The notes beneath the pieces are model-generated. The model was not told where the DNA came from. It searched no databases and saw only the letters and a program-made list of their open reading frames with translations. A DNA stretch of 64,000 nucleotides from Cristatella mucedo. Its lineage: Eukaryota; Bryozoa; Phylactolaemata; Cristatellidae. The position numbers and the translations under genes were made by a program. The stretch is taken from the NCBI GenBank assembly GCA_009760855.2, contig WPIO01000034.1:3653501-3717500 (forward strand). Direction: 5' to 3'. Positions 11,801 to 27,241 of this stretch are shown one piece after another (position 1 is the stretch's first letter; every line of letters starts with the position of its first letter).

Positions 11801-14239
11801 CCTGTTCAACTTTGGCGACCTCATCCTGTTCGTGCTCATCGCCGACTACGGCGTTAGCCGCGGCGCGATCGGCGAGTCGGACGGCCGCTGGCTCCTGTCG
11901 CTTGTCGGCCTGCTCAGCGCCGTCGGCCGCCTGACCGTCGCCGCCGCTTCGGCGGGAGCCGAATGTCGCCGCTGCCGCCGACCGCTGCTCTACGTCGCCG
12001 CCTGCGGCCTGTCCGGCTTGGCCATCGGAGCCGTGCCTCTTCGCGACGGCTTCTACTACTGGAGCGCGTGCTCGGCCGCTTTCGGCCTGCTCTTCGGCGT
12101 CCAGCTGGCCAACTACGCCATCGTCACGGCGGAAGTGATGGGCGCTGACCGGTTCGAGCTGGCTTACGGCCTGCTCATGATGACCGACGGTCTCGGCGCT
12201 CTCGCCGGTCCGCCCTTCGCCGGTGAGTCGAGGAAGAGCCGACCGGAAGCGGCGGCGGCTCCGCCGCACTTCCGCCGCAGCCGCCGCTCGGCGCCGCCGC
12301 GACCGCTTCTCTGCCGCTCGCGCGCTTTCTGCCTTCAGCAGGCTCGTGCCGTGGCAGCGGCGCGCGCAGACGCTCTTTTGCCTTTTGCATCGGAAATTCG
12401 GCTGCGCGCCGGCAGCGCCGATCGACGCGCCGCAGAATTTCACTCTTTTTTTTCACTTTTTCTCGCCGCAGAATTTCACTCTGCCCTCGTTCTCGTCCAG
12501 TCTGTCACGCTGGTCTGTCCCGCGGCCGACGAAGCGCCGAACGCTTCATTCGCGCCCGGCGCTTCATTTCGTCGGCAGCCGTGGGCTGCCGCCGGCTGCA
12601 CGCTCCGCGGCTGCCTCCGCCTTCGCGGCAAAAAACTGGCGAGCATGCGTGACGCCTCTCGTGTCTTTTCTATCGCGGCAAACACTCGTAAAGCTGCGTG
12701 CAGGGTATGGGAACTTTGCTAGGTAACGCTCGTTAAGACTTTGTGCCCGCGGCGCGTAGTTAGAGACGGACGCGTACTGTACATTATATATCGACATATG
12801 CACAAACAGTATCTCCACGTATGTACACCTAATCGCGTGCGGTCTCGCGAAGCTTCGGCGCTCAGTCTCTCAGTCAGCTCCTCGTCGCTCTGGCGAAGGC
12901 GTGGCTCCTTCTTCCAGCTTCTGCAGAAGCAGCAGCAGCAGCAGCGCTCCGCTTAGCAGCAGCAGCGCTCCGCTCAGCAGCAGCAGCGCTCCGCTCCTCC
13001 GGCGTCTCTCAGACCCGTGCTGCTGCTGCTGGCGAGAGCGAGAGCCTCTTCCTTTCAGCTTAGGCCAACGCTGGATCTTGACTGGCGTTCCTGCAACAAA
13101 AGTGCTGGCTGCAGATTTAATTAAAGTCTACCTCTAATTCGCTGCCATTTCGAAAAACTTGTAAAACTCACAATTTACTGCAATCGGACAATCGGACAGC
13201 TTTTCAAAGCTCCAACTCAGCATACATACGCGGCTGTCTCTTTAGTGGCGATCAGCCAAGCGGAAGCTCAGAAGGAAGAAGCGGAAGCTCAGAAGGAAGA
13301 AGCGGAAGCTCAGAAGGAAGAAGCGGAAGCTCAGAAGGAAGAAGCGGAAGCTCAGAAGGAAGAAGCGGAAGCTCAGAAGGAAGCTAGGATAGCTAGTTAG
13401 TCAGACCATTAGTGAATGCGTAAGTCAGTCGCCTATGTAGCATTCACGTATCATTCGTGATGCATTTATTTGTCATACAACCGTTACAACCCGTGCAACG
13501 GGTGCATCAATGATGACTGTCAAGCGAGCGTGGAGACGTGTCACGTGTTCGTTCACGGAGTCGCACGTGGAACGAACGCGAAACGCACAAAAGACCAAAC
13601 GACCCAATGGAAACGCATAGCGAGCGCAGCCCGTGGCAGAGTTGGGAGCAGAGTTGGGAGCAGACTTGGGAGCAGAGTTGGGAGCAGAGTTGGGAGCAGA
13701 GTTGGGAGCAGAGTTGGGAGCGAAGAGCTTGAAAGCCGAGTACCAAAAAGTGTCAAGAAATCTGCGAAACCTGACTTTTTTTGCGATTAGCGCTTTGGCT
13801 AAAAATGTGCTTGAGCAATATTTCTTTCGGATTCCTTGCGAGCGTCAGCGCTGCGATGACGTCTCGCACACTTCCCTCGCGCGATAAGCTGAGCGCCGCC
13901 GGTCGCCACAGCACCGCCTGCTGACACCAGACTGACCGGAAGAGAGCTCTCTTCCTGTGGCGGCTTCTTCTCCTTTTTTGCTTACGCGAAGGCGGATGTC
14001 CGCTTGCAGGCTGGCTGTACTCGATGTTCGGCGGCTACGAGGCCGGGTTCTACGCCGGCGCGGCGGCCAAGATGGCCGCCGCGCTCGTGCTCCTACCGAC
14101 GGCCATCGGCTGCTGTCCGGCGCGAGAGGCGTCGGCCGACGAGCGACGAGCGACAAGCTGTGGGCCAGCCGCCGCCTCCGCTGCTGACGCCGCGCGACAG
14201 CGCGACGATGCCGAGCCAGAGCCGAATGTCGCCGCCTGA
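5243..14239 (+). CDS. SLC16A-like: SLC16 / monocarboxylate-transporter-like protein, complete, 4 exons
   Basis: Exons 5243-5441, 9087-9230, 11458-12222 and 14010-14239 join into 446 codons including TGA; every junction is GT-AG. The product should be a 12-helix major-facilitator protein of the plasma membrane carrying monocarboxylates or related small solutes. The family signature DGGYAW is at residues 9-14, just before TM1. The second signature appears as YFSERRNLAFALG (about residues 132-144). The TM6-TM7 loop is short and Pro/Arg-rich (about 190-210). The last exon carries the final helices, then a hydrophilic Ala/Glu-rich tail. In the TM8-like segment the conserved Arg is kept (about residue 272), but the Asp four residues before it in MCT1 reads Ser, so proton-lactate transport cannot be assumed. 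ATG 5243 is chosen because DGGYAW follows at the usual distance. Which SLC16 paralog this is remains unresolved. Confidence 0.93.
5579..5677 (+). mobile_element. Truncated SINE family 1
   Basis: Begins TTTGGCCCAGCATTTAAGG and keeps the GGCTCGAGCTCTGTGGCAT block, with an internal repeat of the 'gaccgaggtc' segment. The tail is replaced by a TA-rich array. In intron 1 of the transporter gene. Confidence 0.7.
5678..5850. repeat. (TA)n / TAAATA array
   Basis: Alternating TA with interspersed TATAAA and two 'gagaactata' inserts; the right end carries the complementary 'tatagttctctata', giving a long palindrome. Confidence 0.9.
5851..5915 (-). mobile_element. SINE family 1 fragment, inverted
   Basis: On the minus strand this reads 'ccgaggtcgcaggctcgagc' then 'tctgtggcatg', the same block as the plus-strand fragment at 5,640-5,677. 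The two copies face each other across the TA array. Confidence 0.65.
5930..7560 (-). mobile_element. LINE A (L2/CR1-like) reverse-transcriptase fragment
   Basis: On the minus strand, reading from high to low coordinates, broken frames give RT segments: FDIIDHQVLFVRL, then SYLTGRLQSINVNEK, then FYANDTQLYLSF, then LDFCNSLLAGLPAYAIRHLQ and LMQNSAARLV. This is the order of the palm and thumb region in L2/CR1-type non-LTR retrotransposons. Frames shift several times and the catalytic YADD reads YAND, so the copy is dead. No endonuclease domain or intact 5' end is seen. In intron 1 of the transporter gene, antisense to it. Confidence 0.85.
7657..7770. repeat. TA-rich microsatellite
   Basis: Runs of TA/TAT interrupted by TTATAATATA; it adjoins the LINE A fragment. 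Confidence 0.85.
7882..8020 (+). mobile_element. SINE family 1
   Basis: TTTGGCCCAGTGGCTTAGGT head, a degenerate B-box-like 'gggcccgagcc' and a tail 'aagcacctga...cttctcttagggcgccatacaaatga'. Intron 1 of the transporter gene. Confidence 0.8.
8339..8430 (+). mobile_element. SINE family 2, head only
   Basis: GGCCGTGATAGCCCAGGAGG (A-box-like) and GGTTCGAATCC (perfect B box), then 'gcagtgggcgatccttaatt'. The family's 3' half is missing; a LINE B tail in the other orientation follows directly. Confidence 0.7.
8431..8690 (-). mobile_element. LINE B 3' fragment, antisense
   Basis: The reverse complement reads in order the tail seen at 53,150-53,310: a 'gaagtctgttcgctaccgaa' block, then 'aaaactctcctgtgtaacac' and 'ggagttacagacggaga'. 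Non-coding remnant. Confidence 0.7.
9783..9927 (+). mobile_element. SINE family 1
   Basis: Well preserved: TTTGGCCCAGCGTTCAAGG head, GGGCTCGAGCCC, tail 'aagcgcctga...aagttctccttgggcgctat', then an AT-rich end with TTTATTTATTT. Intron 2 of the transporter gene. Confidence 0.85.
12937..12994. repeat. 18-bp repeat, 3 copies
   Basis: Unit CAGCAGCAGCGCTCCGCT with near-perfect copies, intron 3 of the transporter gene. Confidence 0.85.
13260..13385 (+). repeat. 21-bp minisatellite, 6 copies
   Basis: Six exact head-to-tail copies of GCGGAAGCTCAGAAGGAAGAA. The length is a multiple of three, and one plus-strand frame stays open through it (about 13,120-13,400), reading an AEAQKEE heptad with coiled-coil character. 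No donor site follows the array and the frame ends in TAG, so it is treated as intronic. Confidence 0.9.
13637..13724. repeat. 12-bp minisatellite, about 7 copies
   Basis: Unit GAGTTGGGAGCA, one copy with a changed base (GACTTGGGAGCA). Intron 3 of the transporter gene. Not CRISPR: there are no spacers. Confidence 0.9.
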
Positions 14240-14575
14240 CAGTGTGTCGGCGTTGCCGTCCATCGCGTGTACTCGCATTGACGGTCGATCCAGTACCCGT
14301 TCGCAATCGAGCGCGCCCACGAGAGCGTTTGCGGGAAATAATTGGGAAATGCCATTACAGCGACGTTGGCCGAACCAAAAGCAATTTTGCTCTTTCGCTG
14401 GTGAACCGTCGTTCAGAGGCCGCGCGAGCGCACGGTCACGCGCTCGCACGCGACGCCGTCTCAGAGGGCTTGTGGGATTACGTTCCAGCTACAAGGGCGT
14501 CCCTTTATGCATACATAAATAGGATATAATTGCATACATTATTTAACCAATATATATTGCATAAATCATTATTTA

Positions 14576-14581
14576 AATAAA
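14576..14581 (+). promoter_or_regulatory. Candidate polyadenylation signal for the transporter gene
   Basis: First clear AATAAA downstream of the TGA at 14,239, giving a 3' UTR near 350 nt. It lies in an AT-rich stretch at the edge of an antisense SINE, so it could equally come from that insertion. Confidence 0.4.
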
Positions 14582-14757
14582 TTAGCTGATTTGAAAACAG
14601 CATCTTTTTTGTATAGCGACAGAAGAGCCTTTACCAGGCTATCACCACAGCTCGCAAAGGCGATACAAGATCGCCCACCGCAGGATTCGAACCCACGACC
14701 TCGGGACCGAGGTCATGAAAAGCAGCCGCTTTACCTAGTGAGCCATCGCGGCTCAAC
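14582..14757 (-). mobile_element. SINE family 2, antisense
   Basis: The reverse complement reads GAGCCGCGATGGCTCACTAG, then GGTTCGAATCC, a short hairpin-like 'cgatcttgtatcgcc' region, 'gctcttctgtcgctataca' and a 'atcagctaat' end. Close in order and content to the copies at 21,262 and 24,459. Confidence 0.85.
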
Positions 14758-14924
14758 ATACAGCAACGTCGAACCTGCTAGGGGCACCGGCGCTCATAGC
14801 AGGCTCTTCAACGTGGTCGCCAGCGTATGTTTCTATTTACATTAAATAATATACGTTTTAGCGTTTTCTTAGCTCGGGGTTTACAATTTAGAGTTTAGCA
14901 TTTATTGCTCGTATGTTTCGGGGT

Positions 14925-15022
14925 TTACAGGCCTATGGTTTGCTGGCTAGATTTTTTTTATATTTTGGATTTGATTTTAGAGTTTAGGTCTTAGGGTTTA
15001 GGGTTTAGTATTTAGGTATAAG
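14925..15022 (+). repeat. Degenerate telomere-like TTTAGGG/TTAGGG stretch
   Basis: The part at about 14,978-15,015 reads as variants of TTTAGGG and TTAGGG ('cttagggtttagggtttagt'), with looser 'ggggtttac' and 'gagtttag' copies before it. Only two units are exact. Confidence 0.5.
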
Positions 15023-15432
15023 GGAGAAACACCAAATTGAAAAAATAGCTAAAAACCTGCTTACTTAGCGTAAATGTAAGCGTACGCCGGCGATCATGTT
15101 GAACAGCCTGCTGTGAGCACTGTGATCGTAGCAGATCTGACATGGCTGTATGAAAGATCAACCCTGTATTAGCTTTACGGTCAGGTGGTGGGTGGGGGTG
15201 AACACGTGACCACGCGGGTGCAAACCTCGCGCTGCCAAGTCCAGCGAAACGCATGACGCTCCTGGCCAGGCCGTGCTATCCGATAGTTAGATTAGATTTA
15301 TTGAGAACGAATCCTGGTCTAAAACGACGGCCTCCCTGGGGCGAAAGCTCGTATGGACATGTCAGTCACGTGGTTAGCAGACAGAGCGGAGTTTTGAGGC
15401 CATCTGCTTCGGCGGCTCGAAAGGGAAATATC

Positions 15433-15470
15433 ACGATCGATCGATCGCCATCGATCGATCGATCGATCGC
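15433..15470. repeat. (ATCG)n microsatellite
   Basis: Two runs of CGAT/ATCG separated by CGCCAT; strongly self-complementary. Confidence 0.85.
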
Positions 15471-16225
15471 CATTTCGCGTTCGCCTCTCATCCGCATAAC
15501 GGACCTGCATAACTGCAGCTACCTCCGCGACTCGTTAGCAGCGCATCGAGGCTGTGCTGGTTTCAGTTCCGCCCGACCCGTATCGTACGTCGCGTTTTGT
15601 GCAAATGACGCCGCAGACCCGAAGCGGACCCGCACTTGTCCGCAAAGGCGACAAGATCGCCGGGTCAGGTCTAAATTGCCTTGGAGGGTGCAACTTTTCC
15701 GAGCACCAAACGCGGTCCAGCGCGGATAGGGCAAAGCGTGCTGAATGAATCGCCCTTCGAATGCCCAGTCGCTATGACCGAAGACAGACGCTCAGAACGA
15801 GGCAGATCGATCGGCGAAGCTCTGGCGCCGCCATTCCTCAAAAGCTGCGACCGTCCGGGTCGGCCTTCGGCAAGCCGTCGTTCCGCACGACGGTTGCAGC
15901 AGCAGAATGCGACGGGAGAATCTCGCTTCGGTCAGACCGCGAGCCATTTGGCTCGCGGTTGGCAAGTCGCGAGCCAAATCGCTCGAAGTCGCACGTTTCG
16001 CGCTCGCGCTCGCAGTCGCCGCGCGCCGCTTTCGAGAACCTTCCTCCACTTTTCCCCTTTCGGCTACAGAGAGCGTACGCTTGCGGTCGAAGTTCGCAGC
16101 GCTTGAACCGGACGCGACTTCGGTCCGGTCTGAAGGCACGAAGCGGCCGAGAGCGGAACGGCGCTAATGAAGCGGTCGCAGCGCGCGGCTCTGGAACTGG
16201 ACGGATGGAGTTTCAGTCGGCATAG

Positions 16226-16287
16226 AGGATATGATATTATATCCTATATGATATTATATCCTATATGATATTATATACTACATAGAT
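16226..16287. repeat. 20-bp tandem repeat, about 3 copies
   Basis: Unit ATATGATATTATATCCT plus a short variable end; last copy diverged. Confidence 0.8.
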
Positions 16288-16644
16288 ATATAGAGGAGCA
16301 GCCGAGAGAGCGGAAGGAGTCGAGAGAGGCGCCAAAGGGGAGCGGCGCCCCGGCAGCGGGAATCGGCGGTGCAGACGACGACGATTGCAGACGACGCCGC
16401 GCCAGAGTCGTCTGCCAGCACCGGCCGGGCCTATCGCCGACCGCTCGATGACGTAGCGATTTCGCCGCGCGTCACCGGCTCGCTGCGGTAGCGAGCCGCC
16501 TGGCGCTTGGAGTCGGTTGACGTGCTTGCAGCAGCCCGACCACCGGACGGATTGGCGGCGGACGCACAGCGAGCGGCGATTTTAAAGTCCCGACGCATAA
16601 GGCTCGGCGACGCCGCCTGGACGGACGCTTTTATTGCCTTTCAG

Positions 16645-16679
16645 CCCGAGGCGTTGGTGCGCAGATCGCTGCAGCAGAG
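16645..16679 (+). other. Possible 35-nt exon in a CpG-rich block
   Basis: A good acceptor (pyrimidine-rich 'ttttattgcctttcag') precedes it and a good donor (GTGAGC) follows. It would read PEALVRRSLQQ in one frame. No partner exon or family match was found, so it may be a 5' untranslated exon or a chance pairing of sites. Confidence 0.2.
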
Positions 16680-17149
16680 GTGAGCACCTCGCCGATTTGC
16701 ATAGGCATTAGACTGCGCCGGGGACGAAACTGGCGGTAGTGCGTGTGCGCCGTCCGTCAAACAAAGGCCCGCACCGCTGAGCGCTCAGAATGCTCTGCGC
16801 ATTTGCGAAGCGGTGCTTGAAGAGAGGCCGTTGGCCAAGGAGCGAACGTTTGGCGCAAACGTCGTCAGGTGATTCGTCCGGAGCTCCGCGGCGCGATGCG
16901 AAGCGCTTCGTCTCGGATGGACACTTCACGACGCTAGCAAGAGTGGCACGCTGTCGCTTCGACGCTGCCGACGATCGTTTTAGTTGTCCGCCGATGAATG
17001 GTCGCTAGCAGACGGCTCGCCCTTTTCGCGGAAGCGAACTCAAGCGGGCAGAAGATATCCGGCAGCTCGCCATTTACATTTATATACAGCTGGCGTCTCG
17101 CGCTCTAATTCTTGAGGTCTTTGACGTTGGAGCCTGGCTCAGGAGCGAG

Positions 17150-17430
17150 TCATGTGTTGTGTGAGCCTGCTGCTTCTGCCATTGTAATTAGTGCAGCAGC
17201 ATAGACCATTAATGTATGCCCCACATGCAGCAGGTGGTTGGGCAATTGACTCGGTGCAGCGTGCGGACTTTGATGCAAGGATGTGTGTGGCCCACAGCAG
17301 ATGCAGTCCCCCATCTGATGTGAGTCAGCCAGCTAGTATATATAGCCGTTAAGGAAATAAAGATTGAGAGTCTCGTTCTCCGCTCGCGTCCGCGCTCGTG
17401 TCTCCGCGTCGCCTGCACAAGATCAGCCGA
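17150..17430 (+). mobile_element. Possible solo LTR or promoter-like piece
   Basis: Contains AGTATATATAGCC (TATA-like) followed about 20 bp later by AATAAA, then a CT/CG-rich stretch, the order expected in a short LTR. The proposed ends (TGTTGTGT near 17,155 and CTGCACA near 17,420) show no target-site duplication that I could confirm. A plain promoter is an alternative. Confidence 0.2.
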
Positions 17431-18075
17431 CGCCGGAGCCGCGGAGTCATACATCATGCAGCACATGCAAACTAAAAAAAAACCCACGGGAACTGAGCTG
17501 CGGACCGCGCATGCAGGAACGCAGACAGATGGCACTGTGGCTCGGTTCGTCTGCTCAGCCGGCCCGAGCGTCGTAGAAAGTCGGCCGCGACTGCCGCCGC
17601 CTTGGCGTTGCTAACGTCACGCCCTGCCTCACGGAACCGCAGAAGAAACCGCTCGCTCAAGCGTCCAACGCGTCGGCACTTAACCTCAACTTTCGCCTAA
17701 GCGGTTACGTCGTTACTTACTTCGATCGGCGGCTTATAGAAAATCCGTCGTCCTTGGAAACGTTCGCGAACGTTCGCTCTTCAACCTTCTTCGGCGGCCG
17801 CGACGGCTACGGCGATGCGCTCTACCGCTAGGTGGCACCCGCGCAATCGGTGCGGATTTAATTCGATCAGCGATCGCTATGACAACGATCAACGATCGCT
17901 TCTACCGCTGGACAGCGATCCGCGGTTCGCCGGTCCAGCGGTCCGCGCCGAAACTCACCGCGGCGGGTCAGCCACTACAGCCGCAAGAGAGAGAACGAAA
18001 AGCAAATACTTCGGCGAGAGTGTAGTTCGTATGTATGTATCGTATGCAGGCTCCTCTGATAAGCTACTGGTGAGC

Positions 18076-18446
18076 TGTTAGAAGCACCACCGAGAGGGGC
18101 CGGTGCACAGCTGTGGTCCGCCTGTGATGTGGTATGGACGCAGGCCGGTAACCAGCTGGTGGCCAGATGGTGGATTCACCATCAGGGTCGGCCAGTGCAC
18201 TGCTGTGGTCCGTCTTTGATGTGGCATGGACGCAGGCCGGTAACCAGCTGGTGGCCAGATGGTAGATTCACCATCAGGGTCGGCCGGTGCACAGTTGTGG
18301 TCGATGAGTCATCGGAGTCGACCAGGGGAGGGGAGTTGTGTGAGGGCAGGGGCTGAGGGAAGCCGTGAGCTCTTGGGCTCCGTGTGTTGGGAATAAACTG
18401 TCGGTGTTGGGCATCGGCTGGCTCTCTGCTGTGCAACCAAACTACA
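18076..18446 (+). mobile_element. Possible LTR-like unit with internal 92-bp repeat
   Basis: Begins TGTTAGAAGC and ends AACTACA, with AATAAA near 18,392 in the right third. The interior holds a 92-bp tandem repeat. No coding region adjoins it and no matching flanking duplication was found, so the element type is a guess. Confidence 0.22.
18094..18305. repeat. 92-bp tandem repeat, about 2.3 copies
   Basis: Two near-identical copies carry GGACGCAGGCCGGTAACCAG, offset by 92 bp, with a third partial copy at the right end. Confidence 0.85.
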
Positions 18447-18479
18447 GAGAGTAAGATTCGTTCGGTTTTTTACGAACAA

Positions 18480-18560
18480 TAATTTGTTTGTATAGCGCCC
18501 TCTGAGAACTCAATCTCTATTCAGGCGCTTCACATGTGCCGCGGGGCTCGAGCGCAGGGC
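18480..18560 (-). mobile_element. SINE family 1 tail, antisense
   Basis: Reads 'tatagcgccctctgagaact', then 'tctctattcaggcgcttcac', then 'gccgcggggctcgag': the minus-strand form of the family tail up to the B-box region; the head is missing. Confidence 0.75.
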
Positions 18561-18588
18561 GAGAGGCGACAACTAAACTTGAGTTGAG

Positions 18589-18649
18589 AGAGGAGGAGGA
18601 GGAGGAGGAGGAGGAGGAGGAGGAGGAGGAGGAGGAGGAGGAGGAGGAG
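18589..18649. repeat. (GAG)n microsatellite
   Basis: About 20 uninterrupted GAG triplets. Confidence 0.95.
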
Positions 18650-19826
18650 CTGCCGAGAGTCGCGCGCCTCTTCAGGCGCTTCAGCTCCAGGAAAGGTCGT
18701 GAGAAATGGTAAATAGGTCCCTGGAATATGGTAACTGGGTCACCGCTCTTAGTTGGCCGCCGGGTTGGGGTTGAGGACTTTCTTGAGCTGCGGAGTTACC
18801 TTAGCATCGCCTTAAGCAATCGCCTTACGCAATCACTTTAGCACCGCACTTTAAAATCAGTTTATCCCGTGAAGCAGAAGCGATCGGCTGGTACTAACGA
18901 GTGGCCATTGGCCAATCGAGGCAATTACAGCTCCTACTCTCAAGTCTGACGTTGAGCAGTAGGCCAGGCGAGCTAGATCTTTTCGATATGCTGCAAAAGT
19001 TAAGCGCTTGTAACAACTGCATAGCGTTGGTTATCGAATGTGTCACAGAAATTAATTTTAATACCTTGGGCACTGCACATGTCAGGCTTTTGATATCGAA
19101 CCTCTCAACTATTTCAATTAAATTTGGCATTTTGATGATATCACACAGCACACATCGAACCTCGAAGGCTTGCAAAGCTATATGTTCAGGAAAATACTTT
19201 ACACGCGACTACAGCAAAATGGAAGTTCAAGTTTGGCCCTTAATGTGAAAACTCCTGGCTACGGGCCTGAACGTAGATAGACTAGTTAGGCATGCATGAC
19301 TGAACGAATGAATGGTAAAGATCGGCCAATTGAAAACTCGCGCATTTAGCGCCGGCAGAGCCAGCAGTTTGGGCGTAGCCTCGTCGGCGGCTGAGCGGAG
19401 GGGCAAAGAGGTACGTAGGTATGGATGTATGCAATGCTGGCACGAACGCACGCACGCACGCAGGCAGGCACAGATGCAGCTTTCGTGCAGACAGGCAAAT
19501 GCGAAATCGCCGCTCAGACAGGCGCGCAAGGAGGGCACGCGCGCGCACATGGAGGCGGCGAGTACAAACAGGAGCCGCGCGCACTGCAGAAGTGCCGCAG
19601 CATCGCCCGCTGCCGCAGGCTGGCTGCGGACGCAGCGGCCAGTGCTGAGGTGCAGAAGCTGCCGACTCGAACCGACAACCCGAGTCTCGCTATCCGAGCC
19701 TCGGGTACTGCCAAGCTTGGGGCCAGCGACGAAACGTGTACCTTGCAGCTGGCCAGTCACTTCGCATCGTTTTGATTTTCAGCCGTGTCAGGAGTTGTTT
19801 TTCTTTTTATCTGAAATGTCTTTCAG

Positions 19827-20065
19827 CAGGCATTCTGCACAGGCAGCAGTCCATCGGTAGCGGCAGCGGCGGCGGCAGCAGCAGCAGCGGCCGTCGCTCG
19901 ATTCGCGAGTGCCTGCCGCAGCCCGAGCCGATGATGCGTCGCCGAGATCCGAGATCCGAGACACCGCGGTCATCGAGCGAAATCGAGGCGAAGCCGCAGG
20001 CGAGACTCAAGTCGCTCAAAACGCCGGCGGACGAGCGCCCCACCGCAGGACGACGACGACGATGA
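19827..20065 (+). CDS. Unassigned exon-like reading frame (possible terminal exon)
   Basis: A strong pyrimidine tract and TTTCAG acceptor (19,821-19,826) precede a frame that ends in TGA at 20,063-20,065. Entered with two bases to complete a codon, it reads about 79 residues: GILHRQQSIGS, a Gly/Ser run, RRSIRECLPQPEPMMRRRDP, then a Lys/Arg-rich end. This looks like a basic, Ser-rich, disordered C-terminus. No upstream exon could be joined and no family was recognised. It ends about 770 bp before the CFAP97D start, so it would be the end of a separate gene. Confidence 0.3.
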
Positions 20066-20831
20066 CTGGGCCAATGGCTGGGATTAATGAGTTCATTTCC
20101 GGCCCGTACTGAACCCGCACCCTTTCGAGTGGGCCCAAGGTTGCCTTGAGCGCCTGGCTGCGGAGAGGCTGTAAAATCTTTCTATAGCAGCCTGGAGACG
20201 AAGCAGAGTGTTGCGAGAGGTGTGAGCGTACATTGTGGGCGCAGTAGCGTCGCCAGCCGCACTCATCCATCAAGGGTAACGAGGCCGCTCGGTTTGCACA
20301 GCTCCAAGGCAGAGACGTCACCGGCCGGCGAATGCTCCTGCTGTAGAAGGCTGAACGAGAACGCCGACTCTCGACGGCGGGCGCGCGACGTCGACCAAGA
20401 CGTTTATCTCCAATAGCCTGCTAGCTCTTCGAGGTAGCTAGTTGCTAGCAGCCCAATCGCTGGCAGGGACGGCGGCGAACGAACGCACGCGCCGCCGCAT
20501 TCTAAAGACAGCAGCCTCTGGCCAGCTCCTGCCCACAGGGTGGCCCCTGGCGGCCATTTCGCAGTGCGCCTGCGTCTCATTGTGTCTATCTCCTGCGCGG
20601 TGGAGGCGATCCAATGGCCATTTGTTGCCGAGCGAGGCAGCAGCAGCAGGCATCAATGGGACGTATCGATCTAAATCGCCATGGTCACGAGCAAACATTT
20701 TGCCTCCTGCCGACAGGCGAGCGGCGGCGCGGTGCGAAGCCAGTCGAGGCGATTAGCAGGAAGCGCTCAAGGAGCGGCCCGTCGTTGCCTTTGTGTCCAG
20801 CGTCCGGCGTCCGGCCACTGGCCACGAGACC

Positions 20832-27241
<6,410 letters not shown>

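Larger units (their letters stand above)
14758..19826. other. Intergenic, no supported gene
   Basis: Holds the telomere-like stretch, an ATCG microsatellite, a CpG-rich block at about 15,480-17,100 with a possible short exon, LTR-like pieces near 17,150 and 18,076, a SINE fragment and a GAG array. Several overlapping open frames at 15,680-16,225 are typical of GC-rich chance openings; none shows a family motif. Confidence 0.4.

Noticed and set aside
11049-12443. A 464-codon minus-strand frame
   Set aside because: It is the antisense shadow of the GC-rich transporter exon 3, whose plus frame has clear SLC16 motifs and splice sites.
12223-12722. Read-through of transporter exon 3 past the GTGAGT donor
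   Set aside because: SLC16 similarity stops exactly at the donor and resumes at 14,010 in the matching phase.
13637-13724. CRISPR-like array
   Set aside because: The 12-bp units are contiguous with no spacers, in an animal genome.
13470-13790. GSRVGSRV and LCSQLCSQ repeat proteins
   Set aside because: They come from a 12-bp minisatellite that is open in several frames on both strands.
15681-16225. Overlapping 140- to 155-codon frames in a GC-rich block
   Set aside because: Several frames on both strands are open at once, which is a composition effect; no motif supports one.
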